The notes below the pieces were generated by a model, which had not been told where the DNA came from, searched no databases, and saw only the letters and a program-made list of their open reading frames with translations. Of a DNA stretch of 64,000 nt, positions 11,336-23,090 are shown in pieces. Positions within the stretch are counted from its first letter, which is position 1. The number at the start of each line of letters is the position of its first letter. The stretch is from Achatina immaculata (Eukaryota; Mollusca; Gastropoda; Stylommatophora; Achatinidae). The DNA is taken from assembly GCA_009760885.1 (NCBI GenBank), contig CM019719.1:34823584-34887583 (forward strand), given 5' to 3'. A program made the position numbers and the translations under genes.

Positions 11336-11759
11336 GGGAGGGGTACTTCCTCTGATGATCTGAAGGAATTGTGTTGTTCCGCTCTCTACATCGGAGAGTT
11401 TCCCACATGCATTATGGGCAGTAATGATGACAACATAAAATATAATAGTAATGAGAGTAAGCTGTGAACCATTTGCAGTAACAGCAGTACTACAAGCACT
11501 GACATCAAATGACATCCTCAGCCTCAAAAAGTAGTTACAAACCAACAACTCACAGACCACGGTGAGTCTTTATCGAAGAAGGAGTGGCACTTTTTTTACA
11601 CTGTTAGGAATTTCAAGAGACTGACCACTTGCCTGGCACTTTTCTGATAATGAGGATTTGCACAGTAGCTTCCCACATTAAGACAGACAGTTTCCACCTG
11701 TATATACTATCTTTCATCCCTTCATTGCCCTAGACACATAGGGCTGTTTGCAGCAAGAG

Positions 11760-11960
11760 ATTTTCACTTTTGTCAGTTCTCTGCCATCTTCTTGGCTGTT
11801 TCCCATGTCAGTCCTTTATTGGCCAGAATTTTCTCTGCAGTATATCTCCACTTCTCTTTGGGTTATCCCTTGCTTCTTTTATTCTGTGAAGTCCATTTCA
11901 GAGCTGAGGTAAGGATTCATCTGTCATTGGCACAATGTGGCCAGTTCATCACCACCTTCT
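11760..11960 (-). mobile_element. LINE fragment related to family C, 3' end
   Basis: The minus strand encodes broken pieces of the family C C terminus: TGHIVPMTDESLPQL, then KEKWRYTAEKILANKGLTWE, matching LGHVLRMTDNSLPKI and ERMLSNRGLTWARA in the 34.2 kb copy. Much more diverged than the other family C copies. Confidence 0.6.
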
Positions 11961-12174
11961 TTTAATCATTACCAACAATGGTGTCGTGTCTGTCTCTCTT
12001 AATACGATATGTATGAGTATATAATACACATAATGGTAATATAAATATGTTAACAACTGTAAAACTACTGTTATTATGAGCATAAACAACTTTTGTACTT
12101 ATACAAGCAACAAAAAATGATAACACTGTAAAGTAATAAAAGAAGGACATTGCTGTTAGGAATGACAGTATTAG

Positions 12175-12985
12175 TACCTGTAGTGGAGGTTATGAAATAC
12201 CAGAGATTATATATGCTAATGACACAATATTACTGTTCACACCACAAAAAGGAATGGAAAAACTGATCATGTCAGTCCATAAGAATAGTGAAGAGCAAGA
12301 CCTCTATCTTAATGAAAAGAAAACTAAACTGATGACAACTGACAAAACAAATAATGCAAATGAAATATATATCAGTGAGGAAAAAATGGAAGAGATGGAG
12401 TGTTTTGAATATCTTTGATCTTTACTAATACTGGAGATACAATGAGGGAAATTAAAAGGAGGACATCTATCACTCTTCAAAAAGTAAAATACCTATAGAA
12501 GCTGTGGAGAGGAGCAGACAGAACTACAAAATACAAAAATAAGATTTTTAAGGGCATGCATCTTTCCCATCACAACATATGCCTGTGAGACCTGGACACT
12601 TAACAAAACAGCTGAAAACACATAAATGCCTTTGAATGTAAATGCTACAGAAGAGTTCTTCAAATATCATGGACACAAAAAGTAACAAATATATCCATAC
12701 TACAAGAACTTAATATTGAAGAAGGCTGGCTAGTAAAGAGGATTAAAAAGAGAAAACTTAAATATTTTGGACACATTAAACGTCATGATAATCTAGAGAA
12801 GACCATCTTGGAAGGATACATAATGAGAAAAAGAAAAGAGAGGAAGACCAAGGCGAAGATGGCTGGAAGACATTGTTGATGATCTGTGAATGGATGCATC
12901 AGCAGTAGGGCATCTTGCTTACACCCAAGAGGCCTATAGGAGAGCTGTTAGGGAGGCAAAGTTCTGCAAGAGACATGCAAATGAT
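12175..12985 (+). mobile_element. LINE family B, RT C-terminal part to 3' end (copy B4)
   Basis: Plus-strand copy from just before the RT YxDD box to the 3' end. The catalytic box reads YANDT instead of YADDT, replacing the first catalytic Asp. Multiple stops and frameshifts follow (RRVLQISWTQKVTNISILQE, then KYFGHIKRHDNLEKTILEGY). Its 3' end lies only about 35 bases from the donor of the PAN exon at 13021. Confidence 0.85.
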
Positions 12986-13020
12986 TGTAGTAGTGATATT
13001 AACACAGATGTCCAACCTAC

Positions 13021-13177
13021 ACTCAGGCTTCAGCTCATAGTAGTCATACATAGACGATGGAACAATTCTTCCCTGCATGACTGAGTTGAGCCTGGACAGC
13101 CCGCAACTTCGTTTTCTAGGTGCATAAATAAATGATCGGCACACAAACTGAGTGTTTCCAAGGCACTTTTTGGCACA
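13021..13177 (-). CDS. exon: PAN/apple domain, C-terminal part
   Basis: 157-bp exon encoding CAKKCLGNTQFVCRSFIYAP then RKRSCGLSRLNS and a tail ending YDYYELKPE. The spacing Cys-x3-Cys, Cys-x-x-F and Cys-x-L is that of PAN/apple domains, which mediate protein or carbohydrate binding (as in HGF, plasminogen and coagulation factor XI). The acceptor is ttctcttttcag and the donor gagt|gtaggt. It starts in phase 0, continuing the exon at 14277-14383 (EVSAEM-CAKKC), and ends in phase 1. Confidence 0.85.
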
Positions 13178-13621
13178 CTGAAAAGAAAAGAGAAATTGTA
13201 TCATATTTTTTATGTACACAAAATATTTCTCTTTATATTATTTCATTCACCAGTGTGTGCTGTACTGAGGCATTTACAATTAATTTTTTCAAGTTTGTGT
13301 GGTCTTGAGTATTTCTAATCATGGTGGTTGTGCTTCTTTTCTCATTCCACTTGGCCAGTTTGTTTGGATATTTTTCCCCTCATTCTTCCTCATTTTCTTT
13401 TTTTTTTACTCTGAGTTTTTCACTGATTATCAAGGTCTATCTTCATCTTCCCATTGCATTTTCAAAGAATTTACATGGTTTCAATGATTTTTTTTAGTTT
13501 TGTTGAATAAAAGTCTAGAAATTCATGATGTCAGTAAGTACTTCAAAGGTAAAGGTAGTCTTATCATGCGATAGAGGCACTGAGGAGATGAGGTGTTATC
13601 CATATTTTCCTTGGCCTATCA

Positions 13622-13819
13622 CAGTGTTTCCTAATATGGGGCATATGCCCCACAGTGGGGCAATTTGAATATGGGGGGGGGGGGGCATTTCAAATATATT
13701 TGTATTACACTTTTGCAGAACTTGGTTGACTATTATTCTGTGTGGGGGAGGGGGGAGGCCATCAAAATCTTTGAGACGTTGAGGTTGAGCATAATCCAAA
13801 AAAGGGTTGGGAAATACTG
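13622..13819. mobile_element. hAT-like non-autonomous element
   Basis: Ends resemble hAT inverted repeats: left cagtgtttcctaatatgggg, right read inward cagtatttcccaaccctttt. It contains a G homopolymer and no transposase. The expected 8-bp target duplication is not evident, so the assignment rests on the ends alone. Confidence 0.5.
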
Positions 13820-14276
13820 ATATATGACATACCAGAGGATAGTGTGGAGAGCATCATGCCTGGCTGCCTGGCTACCTTTCTTATCCCAGCTTCAGAAAGT
13901 GCCAGGTATCAATTTCTACAGCTCAGTGACTGGCCACATTCAAATCACCAACTCTGACATAACAGATGAGTACTAACTACTTTGGTATTCGGGTGCTCAT
14001 CAATAAATTTAAAAGAATTATATATAAATATAAGACTTCAAAATGAAGGTCGGTATAGACAATGTTTCAGCTTCCTCAAGCTGTGATCTCTGTCCCATTA
14101 TTCAGTTTTCTTCCTCATGTTCCCTATCAGTTATGCATTTATCCTATCCAACAAATTATTGCTATGCCAAGTACAATCTCTTTTCATTATTTTTGACACA
14201 TAATACATTTCCTTTAAGCAACTGTAATACATCATGAAGATTCAACAACTAAAATAAACTTCACATTAAGACATAC

Positions 14277-14383
14277 CATTTCAGCTGATACCTCTATGTA
14301 TGATTCATCTGCATATGACTCCAAAAAATAAGAGATGTATAGAAAAGAATCCTGTAATTTGTTGAAGTTGTTCAGTGCGTACT
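14277..14383 (-). CDS. exon: PAN/apple domain, N-terminal part
   Basis: 107-bp open exon encoding EYALNNFNKLQDSF and ending SYIEVSAEM. Joined to 13021-13177 it gives EVSAEMCAKKC, the canonical start of the PAN cysteine core. The acceptor is tctgtcttgcag and the donor aatg|gtatgt. It starts in phase 1 (Glu shared with the LDLa exon at 16007) and ends in phase 0. The hydrophobic stretch FLYISYF fits PAN strand 1. Weaker than neighbouring exons because it lacks cysteines, but frame and phase agree on both sides. Confidence 0.7.
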
Positions 14384-14506
14384 CTGCAAGACAGATGTCA
14401 TGTGTTGTTGTCTCACAAATTTAATCAAACATTATACCATCACAATATACTATATTTTACCATCATTATACCAGCTTTAGAAAATGAACTACAAATGACA
14501 TTATGA

Positions 14507-15060
14507 TTATTATTATTATTGTTATATGCCATACCATGCCAGATATGATGCAATCAGGCTTCTCTATCTAGCATGATCCTTAGTGTCTCTGATTAATTAA
14601 TTCAGATGCTTATATTTTTTCCATGCCATTTGGTCAGTCCACTGAGATATTATTCTCTTGGCCTTCTTCTCTTCCTTTTTTCCCTTGAATTTTCCAGTTA
14701 TTTCCAGGTTCTCTAACTTCTTTCTTGTCATGACATGTCCAAGAAATTTTGATAATCTTTTTCTTATCATTTTAACTAGTTTTCATTGTTCTGAAATTTC
14801 TTTGAGGACCTCTTCATATGTTTTTCTGTCTGTCCAGGGTATCTATTGCATCTTTTACTAAAACCACATCTCTGTTGCTTCTAGTTTCTCTGTCATCTGT
14901 CTGTCCAGGGTATCTACTACATCTTTTACTAAAACCTCATCTCTGTTGCTTTTAGTTTCTCTGTCATCTTTTTGTTAACTGTTCAAGTTTTGCAACCATA
15001 TAGCAATATTGGCTCTGTATAACGCTGCAGTACTCTTTTCTCACTCTTTTTCCAAAATAA
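14507..15060 (-). mobile_element. LINE fragment (family J), C-terminal region
   Basis: Minus-strand frames encode QRYTEPILLYGCKT, then PWTDRKTYEEVLKEISEQ and KRLSKFLGHVMTRKKLENLE, which is the post-RT region typical of APE-type LINEs related to family D. The 3' end has an (AAT)n tail (ttattattattattg). A block of about 74 bases is tandemly duplicated at roughly 14825-14970. Confidence 0.7.
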
Positions 15061-15226
15061 ACAGAAGAAGACCAAAACAAGGATCCTGCTGCTTTTGGGG
15101 GGGGGGGGGGGGGTCAGTCTCTTGAGACAAAGGCTAGTGGAGAAAACCATACAAAAACCATGAAGGCAAAGTGAAATCACCACTGTACCATCATTCCCTT
15201 GTCAGATCATGCTTCACATATTCTTA

Positions 15227-15557
15227 TATCTTATATCCTTCCCGTGCCGTTAGACGTCATATAGGGCTCGCAAAGTAGTTCCCAAATTTTTCCTGTCTTC
15301 GGCGAGTCTTTCAACCTCAACAAAGGATTTTATGCCTGTTAACTTGGCCTCTCTTAATAATGTCCTCTTCAGAGTTTCACGCGGTCTGCCCCTTTTTCTT
15401 CGGCCTGTTGTGTTCCACTTGATAGCTTGTTTTGGGATTCTCTGATCATTTCTTCTCATCGTGACCAACATATGTCCATCTCCTTTTCCTGATCACCCGT
15501 GAGACTGGTTGTTGTTCAGTCATCTGTCTTATCTCTGCATTGTTCTTGAATTCTTCA
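15227..15557 (-). mobile_element. LINE family A, 3' fragment (copy A2)
   Basis: Encodes the family C-terminal segment RNDQRIPKQAIKWNTTGRRK and GRPRETLKRTLLREAKLTG up to LRALYDV stop, then the 3' end with ATATAAG repeats. 5'-truncated. Confidence 0.85.
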
Positions 15558-16006
15558 CATATTACAGTATACATAAAATTACCCATGTTTCTCTTGTTAT
15601 CTATTTCTCTCTTTCTCCCACTCATTGTCTCTCCTTCTCTCTTTCGTTCTGCTTCTTCGTTCCTCTCCTATCCTTAATGTCATACAATTTAGACACATCT
15701 TTGAAGATGTGTCATTCAGTTACATAATATGGTTATATTGCTTTAGTTTCAAAAAGTGAATAACTGGTCACACAGGTCCATCTGACATTCCATTCGTTAT
15801 CATTTAATGTAATCCTGTAGCAAACATTCAGTTTAGTAAATGTAGCAATAAGTACATTAAGAGCATTAAGAAAACTGAAAAGGGCAAAACTTTGACATTC
15901 AGAACCTAATCCACAAACTCAACAATATATAAAAATACCAAATACATGCAATGTAATTATTATCACATCCACACAAAAAAAAAAGAATAGCTGTGTTAAG
16001 ACATAC

Positions 16007-16077
16007 CACAGTTCTGTTCATCTTCACCAAACAAACAGTCCTTTTCTTTATCACATCTGAATTCCCCAATGATGCAA
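16007..16077 (-). CDS. exon: LDLa domain 1, C-terminal half
   Basis: 71-bp exon encoding CIIGEFRCDKEKDCLFGEDE followed by QNC: cysteines 3-6 and the acidic calcium loop of an LDLa module. Joined to 16871-16922 it makes a complete six-cysteine domain; the split codon AC|T gives Thr. The acceptor is ttttgttcacag and the donor ctgtg|gtatgt. Starts in phase 2, ends in phase 1. Confidence 0.87.
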
Positions 16078-16465
16078 CTGTGAACAAAAGCAAAAGCAAA
16101 TATTCAGTTTTTATACACATCAGTTTTACAAATGTGTTATTACTAAAAGTAAAGATGTGCTTCACAATACTGTATGTTTGTTAGGTGATTAGAAATTATT
16201 CCATCTGGTATTGATATAAACTTATCCATTTCATTTGATCTTCTTTGCATTTTGAAGTGAAAAACAGTTTATTCAATTCATTTAAGTGAGAAAAATTATG
16301 TAAGTGGTCTTTGGGTCAGTATTTGAATTTTTTTAAAAATGTGTACTTCACTATTTATAGTCCGGAGATGGGAATATATCCCTGCATTGGATTAAATTAA
16401 ATTAAATGCAGTTAGCTATAACACTGGAGAAGAACAACAGAAAGGATGTTGAGCAATAAAGGGCT

Positions 16466-16575
16466 CACCTGGGTAAGAGCAGAAAAAAAGGTGAAGAACA
16501 GGCGTTTGTGGAAAACCCTTGCGGAAGCCCCATGTGCCCTGGGCACTTAAGGTTCAGAGAGAGAGAGAGAGAGCT
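16466..16575 (+). mobile_element. LINE family C, 3' end fragment (copy C1)
   Basis: The last 100 bases of family C (cccttgcggaagccccatgt, then gccctgggcacttaaggttc) followed by a (GA)n tail at 16556-16573. Confidence 0.8.
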
Positions 16576-16870
16576 ATAACACTGGTCAGTTCATATAAAC
16601 AGCACAAAGAAAAATGGAAAGCCACTTCTTTTTACAAAAATGCATTCATCAAATTCAGAACCATATCATGTAATATAAACATATATATTCTCTGAAACGA
16701 ATGACATGGTGAAGATTTTAAAATTCAGGTATAGGGAGTACGTGATGGTGGCCTTCCCGAACAGACTAAAGAAACATTTTTTTCAGTAAACTTGTAGCCA
16801 TAATGAACATGCCAATTTCAACATAGTTTTTAATGTGAAAAGCTAACAAATATGACCAATAAATACATAC

Positions 16871-16922
16871 GTTCTCTGCTGAGCACAGTAAAACTGGCCT
16901 GATGGACAGTTCAAGAAGGATT
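16871..16922 (-). CDS. exon: LDLa domain 1, N-terminal half
   Basis: 52-bp exon encoding SFLNCPSGQFYCAQQR plus a split Thr codon, that is cysteines 1 and 2 of an LDLa module. The acceptor is taacatttcag and the donor agaac|gtatgt. Starts in phase 1 (Glu shared with kringle exon 19099-19249), ends in phase 2. Short, but its fusion with 16007-16077 rebuilds an exact LDLa consensus. Confidence 0.82.
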
Positions 16923-16980
16923 CTGAAATGTTAACATATTACTTTTTGGTTAATTTATACTTAATGACAAATTTGATGCA

Positions 16981-17099
16981 CGGGGTGGGGCAAAGTCATC
17001 CACCATAGGGATTTAGGTTGAATTGTTATCAATACTGCATCAAAATCTGGGCCACTGATTATGTATATCCATATGGTGCACAACTTTTGCCTCGCCCTG
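16981..17099. mobile_element. small MITE (119 bp)
   Basis: Imperfect terminal inverted repeats of about 27 bases: left cggggtggggcaaagtcatc, right read inward cagggcgaggcaaaagttgt, both reaching ccaccat/caccat. Right flank TA, left flank CA, suggesting a Tc1/mariner-type target with one mutated copy. No coding sequence. Confidence 0.6.
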
Positions 17100-17886
17100 T
17101 ACTTTAATGTCATTTTGTTTGTTGTTAAAGATGTTTAACATCAGCTATTGAAAAATTATATTAATACTTGTAAAAGAACTAAAGGATAGGGTTAATATTC
17201 TGCTTTTGTACAATCCTAATAACAATGACTCTGGGCACATGTAAGTGATAGAGACAGCTTCATCAAAGCAAGTCAGAATATATGGGCACAGTTTTAGCAA
17301 AAACAAAAAAATGGAAATGAATTGATCACATTTTCCAAAAACCCCCAGAACTATTGCCAGAACTGCCATTAATATAAAAACTTGATGGAAAGAGGAAGAG
17401 AATGCCAATGACACCATTGTGAAGAACTGCTGAAGACATGATAGTCAACAGGCCAAATGGGATACAAAGCATTTGCTGGTTGACACAATGAGAAGTTGGG
17501 AAACTTTCTTGTTGCTCTGAAGAAACCAACAAGCATCAATGATGGTTATTGCTTCATCAGTCAACATCCAAGAACATGGATGGATAAAACATTAGAGACA
17601 AACACAGTATGTGTAGCATTTCCTAGAATTTCATTATGTGTGAGACCATAATCCTTCCACCACACATTTTCGTTCCTTTCTCCTTGGCAGAAAAATATTC
17701 TTGGTTTAGTTATTACAGTTTTACTGCAGTGGCTTTGTGTATAGTTTTATACTTAGTTTTATATACTGATACACTAATTATTTGTTGATTTAGGCTTGTT
17801 CATTCTATTTTATTTCCAAACATTTTTCTACATCCTTTGGTATTCTTGCACTTGCGCTAATCTTCTACTACAATCATAATCATCAT

Positions 17887-18410
17887 CATCAGGTGCCGTG
17901 CTGATTGGTGTTGGCTATTATACTTCTCCAGAGTACATGATCCTTCATGCAGGCCATCAGCTCATTTTGGTGATCTCCTCTCACACCATCCCGTCAGACT
18001 GTCCAGTATCATTTCTCTTGGTCTTCCTTTTGATCTTCTTCTCTCTATTTTTCCTGTTGTTATAATATTTTCAATGCCCCCTCTTCTCATTCCATGTCCT
18101 ATGAAAGTACATTGTCTCTCTCTTATTTTTTTGTCTCTCCAGCTCTTCTCATACATTCTTCATTAGTTATTTTTGCTGTCCAGGGGATTCGCAACATTCT
18201 TCTAATAAACCACATTTCTGCTGCTTCCAATGATTTTTATGTAGACCTGCCTATTGTCCATGATTCCTTCCTTATAACAAGATAGGTTCAATATAGCATT
18301 TTAGTACTGTTTTCTAACATTCATTGATAAGGATGTGTTGCATAATATGTTTCTCATTCTCTGAAATGCAGTCTTTGCTTGGGCTATTGTTCTACTACCA
18401 CCAAAAAAAA
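17887..18410 (-). mobile_element. LINE family D, 3' part (copy D1)
   Basis: Minus-strand fragments FIGHGMRRGGIENIITTGKI and SKGRPREMILDSLTGW match family D copy D4. The 3' end abuts a (TCA)n run (GAT tail on the element strand). 5'-truncated after the RT. Confidence 0.82.
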
Positions 18411-19098
18411 ATTAATTAATTCCATACATTCATTACGACAGAAGGATTCTGCTTTGTTTTGTCAATGGCTTTGGCCTGTCTGTACACACAATTACATTTT
18501 TCTATTTTCAGCATTTGATTATTCACGCCCATATTTTGTGTCAAAAGCTTAACGATATCTTTGCTATTAAAAGGGATCCTTTGAAAGATTTTATACTTAT
18601 CCCCACAAGAACTGTGCTTAGTTTTTTGGGTTTTTTTTTCTGTGTCAACATTTTTAACATTCTCTGATAAGAGTCTATATCTGAGACTTTTCATTATAAG
18701 AGTACTCTTTAGTATTTTATCTATACAGTTTCATGTTAAGGTGGTGGAACTCCTGTAGCTACACACAGAAAGCTCTTGACAGTTGATACCTACGTGAATA
18801 ACTCTGTTATCTGTAACTGTTCAGTTCTGGGGACAAAGCCACCAAACAAACTAGGAGCTGCTACACTAAATGTGATGATATTAGCTCCAGAAATGTTTAG
18901 AATACAATCAGTTATTATTCCAGTGGCAAGTCTACAGTAAAACAGCCCTAGCTGCAGATGCACCATATGGAAATAGGGCAGAATCTTTATTAATCATAAT
19001 GTGGTAGTCCCTTTTTTAAAGCTGGTCTTGAACACTCAATTTATCTCCACATGCTTATCACTGTCATTTTCTGAATCTCAACTAATGATATGATGCAC

Positions 19099-19249
19099 CT
19101 TGAGGTGTAGTTTGCTCGTATGCATTAGAAGGCTGCTCAGAACACTCAGGAATTTTACAGAAACCAAATCTTTGATGTGAATGGCTGACCCAACACCAAG
19201 GCCTGGCATCATTGTCTGGGTTACGGCAGTAGTTGTGATCCCCCAGACC
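19099..19249 (-). CDS. exon: kringle domain, C-terminal part
   Basis: 151-bp exon encoding GLGDHNYCRNPDNDARPWCW, then RFGFCKIPEC and a Ser/Gln/Thr tail. NYCRNPD, the PWC motif and the closing Cys-x3-Cys are diagnostic for kringles, which bind lysine-bearing or other protein ligands. The acceptor is cttttttaatag and the donor caag|gtgcat. Starts in phase 0, ends in phase 1. Confidence 0.92.
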
Positions 19250-19390
19250 CTATTAAAAAGTGAAAATAACGATGAATATAATAAAAGTAGCAATCCTTTT
19301 TTTGAGGGGGTTGGGGATACAACAGAATACACTGGTGCATCTTAATCTGCAGGCACCCTTTCTCCTATTTTATGGTAGTTCAACAACATC

Positions 19391-19775
19391 TGAGTTGTGT
19401 AGTAGTTAGTGCCCTCATCTTTCACAATCATCTGTTGTGAGGTCAGTGGTTCAAATATGACCAGAGGCACCTCAGTCACCCAGCTGTTAAAACTGGTACC
19501 TGGCTCCTTCTGGAGTTAAAGAAGGAAAAGTGGCTTGGAGTGATGCTGACCACATCTCCCTACTTCATGCCAGGAGGTCAAGAAAAATATGAGTCAGTAG
19601 TTCAAGTCTGACCAGAGGCCAGTTGTAGAAATGGGTGTCTTAGCTGCATCTGGCGCTGGAGAAGAAAGATGGCAAGGTATGGTGCTGACCATATCACCCG
19701 GTCATATATTGACAGGTCATGGAAAATTAGGCCACCAACACCTGGTGCTTCTATGGCATGGCAGGAATACATTTT
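19391..19775 (+). mobile_element. tRNA-derived SINE, two tandem copies (family H)
   Basis: The first copy has an A-box-like tgtgtagtagttagtgcc and a B-box-like ggttcaaatat, then a body (ctggtacctggctccttctg; gtggcttggagtgatgctga). The second, from about 19591, keeps a B-box-like gttcaagtctgacc and repeats the same body. Similar to the SINE at 55104. Both are degraded. Confidence 0.65.
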
Positions 19776-19800
19776 ACATTTCATAAACCCAAGTGTGTCA

Positions 19801-20045
19801 TATATTGATTGACTGATTGATTGATTGATCTTTATTTCAAAAGGGTTAAGAATTGGGCATGCAGGCCTGTCTGACATTCTGCCCTTTATCGTACATCTTC
19901 CACTCTGTTCCAGACATTCTACAAATATGCTGTTCATGTAACAAACATAATTAACAATGAAGCTGAGAGACATAAATATAACATTTACGTTTCGCTCTTA
20001 TACATTCACTCAGTACAGAAGTAACTACATACATTTATAAATGAC
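19801..20045 (-). mobile_element. repeat F with (ATCA)n tail (copy F1)
   Basis: Reverse copy of the repeat at 37937-38253. On the element strand it ends aataaagatcaatcaatcaa after ttaaccctttt, which looks like a 3' end of a non-LTR element or SINE tail. Shared blocks include tatgtctctcagctt and gcagaatgtcaga. Confidence 0.7.
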
Positions 20046-20587
20046 TATCTACTAAACAAAAATTTGCAACTATTCAGAATAAACAATTAATTGTATTTGG
20101 TGTCTGTAAGAGCAGTGTAAGAACAGTATACACAGTTTTACAGTTTTACAGATGGATTTACTTGGGCTGCAATAAAAGCACAACAGACAATAGGCCAGTT
20201 TTCATGAAAAACCATTTCACTATTACTACACTCCCCCTCTTGTCAAGATGGCAATACTAAGACCCTTGATAATGGCAAAAATGACAAGAGGATATTGATA
20301 CTAAAGCAGCCAGAAAGAAAATTCATGTAAAAATATGTGATTGTATGTTTTAAGTTAATGAATATGCAGTAACCATTTCACACAAGAAGTGTTGAATATT
20401 CCATCAGTTAAAACCATTAAACAAGATAGAAAGAAAATATAGGCAATAGCAGCACTTACAGCTGTCAGGTCTTGCATTTTCTTGTAAGTTTCACATTTGT
20501 TACTGATTTGCCTGTTCACTCTTAATGTGGGTTTCTTCCATTTTTTCCCCCATTTTTAACAATTAAAATTATGATTTACACATCCTA

Positions 20588-21530
20588 GTAAACATAGAAT
20601 TAAGGATGTAGTGGATACTGCAATGAGAGAAGAACAGGCAGGATTTCAAAAAGGGATAAGCTGTCTCGACCAGATCTTTACTCTGAGAATAATATTTGAA
20701 GAACATATTTAAAAGCAAAAACCATTAATCCTGAACTTTATAGACTTTAAAAAGGCATTTGATAGCATATACAGAGATTCATTGTAGAGAATTTTAAAAC
20801 TGTATGGAACACCATCTAAAATTGTCAACATCATTAGAGATCTCTACAATGGATATGTTTGTACAATCAAGACAGAAGAAGGAATGAGCGAATGGTTTCA
20901 GACTGAAACAGGCGTGAAACAAGGATGTATATTATCTCCATTGCTTTTTGGAATTGCTATAGACTTTATAATGAAAAGATGCTGTATTGGTAAAACGAGC
21001 ATTGGATGGGTACATAAGACCCAACTAGAAGATCTTGATTTTGCTGATGACATAACGCTTATCAGTGACAATGTGAAATCGATGCAGGAAAACAACAGAT
21101 TCCCTGTCTTCCTTGCCTAGGAAAATAGGTCTTGAGATTAACAAAGACAAAACAAAAATGATGAAATTTCTCATTAACCAAAAAGGAAAAACATATGTAG
21201 AAGGAACAGATGTTGATGAAGTAAACCAACTTGCATACCTTGGCAGCTACATAGACCAGGATGGTGACACCAGGAAGGAAGTTAGAATTAGAATTACAAA
21301 AGCAGCATTTTCCTTCAAAAATCTTGAGAACATATTGCATTCAAAAGTTATAAGCACAAAAACCAAGTTAAGATTATTCAATTCAAATATGATATCCACC
21401 CTCATTTATGCATGCAAAAGTTGGAAATCAACTAAAGAAATAGACATGAAATTAAACTCTTTTGAAAACAAATGCCTCAGGAAAATACTTGGTATAAAGT
21501 GGAACAAATTCAAGAACACATAGATAAGAC
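20588..21530 (+). mobile_element. LINE family A, RT region (copy A3)
   Basis: Plus-strand RT: palm motif around EEQAGFQKGISCLDQIFTLR, thumb-side ETGVKQGCILSPLLFGIAID and catalytic LEDLDFADDITLISDN intact (20884-21120). After a frameshift comes NKDKTKMMKFLINQKGKTYV to LRKILGIKWNKFKNT (21113-21523). The element is broken off at about 21530, where a truncated mariner begins. Confidence 0.88.
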
Positions 21531-22450
21531 ACCACCGCTGACTTGTAAATTGGAGCATTGTCTTGCTGAAAGATGACTCCTCTCATCAATTTCCCTCGAC
21601 ACTTTTCCTTTAATTTGACCTACAGTTGCTTCACAAGAATAGCATAATAGGCCCTGGTGACTGTTCTGCCCTTTTGAAGATAGTCTACCAACAGCACACC
21701 TTCTGAATCCCAAAAGGTGGAAGCCATCACTTTGCCTGCAGACAGAACCACCCTTGCTTTCTTTGGAGGTGGAGATCCATGATGCTTCCACTGCTTTTTC
21801 TGTTCTTTGGTTTCTGGTTGAAAATGATGAACCCAAGTCTCATTCATAGTCACAAATTGCTGAAGAAACTTTTCAAGATCTGCAGAAAAATGACCAAGAT
21901 TGTCTCTTGACATGCTGAGACACTGTCGTCTGTGATCAGCTCCAAGAAGTTTCAGGACCCATCGAGCAGAGACCTTTGTCATTTGAAGATCACTGTGAAT
22001 AATGGCATGAACACGTTCCTGGGAGATGTCCAACTCAGTAGCAATGTACTGCTCAGTTAGTCATCAATCCTCATGTCATGGATTCTGCAATGGTTACTGT
22101 TCTCGGTCTTCCTGGATGGGCATCATCTTCCAGATTATCCCTTCCACGTTTGAACTGAGCTGCCCATTTCTTCATTGTGCCGTAAGAAGGGGCACTCTCC
22201 CCTAGAGTCTCTACTATATCCTCATGGATCTCCTTTGATGATAAGCCCTTGATGCAGATGTAGCGAATGACTGCTCGATGAGAAATTGTATCCATTTTCT
22301 CAATTTCTGCCACCCCTTACCACTTCAGTAGCCTGTAAAAAATTTCTTGAAACTTGGTGTTTAATCTTACATTAATCTGATCTTCAAATGCACCTAATAT
22401 CAAATGTGTGTTTCAAGTATTTGTACTGAGAACTTATCAATCAGCCCTCA
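21531..22450 (-). mobile_element. truncated mariner-like transposase element
   Basis: Minus-strand mariner. The 5' end at 22450 carries the inverted repeat tgagggctgattgataagtt, with TA at 22451-22452. N-terminal helix-turn-helix part: DTISHRAVIRYICIKGLSSK and DAHPGRPRTVTIAESM (22071-22313). Then VHAIIHSDLQMTKVSARWV (HTH 2, 21620-22033). The first catalytic motif reads TMNETWVHHF where DETW is expected (Asp to Asn). The second, FQQDNAPIYKS, survives after a stop codon. The third acid and the 3' inverted repeat are absent. Inactive. Confidence 0.85.
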
Positions 22451-22485
22451 TATTTCACTTTTAAAGATTGATTTATGGTACGTAC

Positions 22486-23090
22486 ATCTTACATCCTTCC
22501 CATGCCACTAAATGTCACACAGAGCTCCTATGGTAGCTTGCCAAGATTTCCTGTTTTCGGTGAGCTTTTCAATCTCACCAAGGGATGTTATTCCCACTAA
22601 ACTGGCCTCTCTTAACAATGTCCTCTTTAGAGTTTCATGTGGTCAACCTCTTTTTCTTTGGCCTTTTGTGTTCCACTTGATAGCTTGTTTTGGGATTCAC
22701 TAGTTGTTTCTTCTCAGCACATGACCAACATATGTCTATCTTCTTTTTCTGATCACCCATGAGACAGGTTGTTGTTTGCTCATCTGTCTTATCTCTGCAT
22801 TGTTCTTGAATTTGTTCCACTTTATACCACTTACTTTCCTGAGGCATTTGTTTTCAAAAGAGTCTAATTTCTTGTCTGTTTCTTTAGTTGTTTTCCAGCT
22901 TTCACATGCATAAATGAGGGTGGATATTACATTTGAATTGAATAATCTTAACTTGGTTTTTGTGCTTATAAGTTTTGAATGCCATAAAGTCTCAAGAATC
23001 TTGAAAGTCAAATCAGCAATTTGAATTCTAACCTCCTTTTTGGTGTCACGATCATGGTCTATGTAGCTGCCGGGATATGCAAAGTATATT
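22486..23090 (-). mobile_element. LINE family A, post-RT to 3' end (copy A4)
   Basis: Minus-strand copy with YIDHDRDTKKEVRIQIA, ACESWKTTKETDKKLDSF and LRKVSGIKWNKFKNNAEIRQ (22736-23119). It ends at the family 3' end near 22486. Frames are broken in the RGRPRETL region. Confidence 0.85.
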
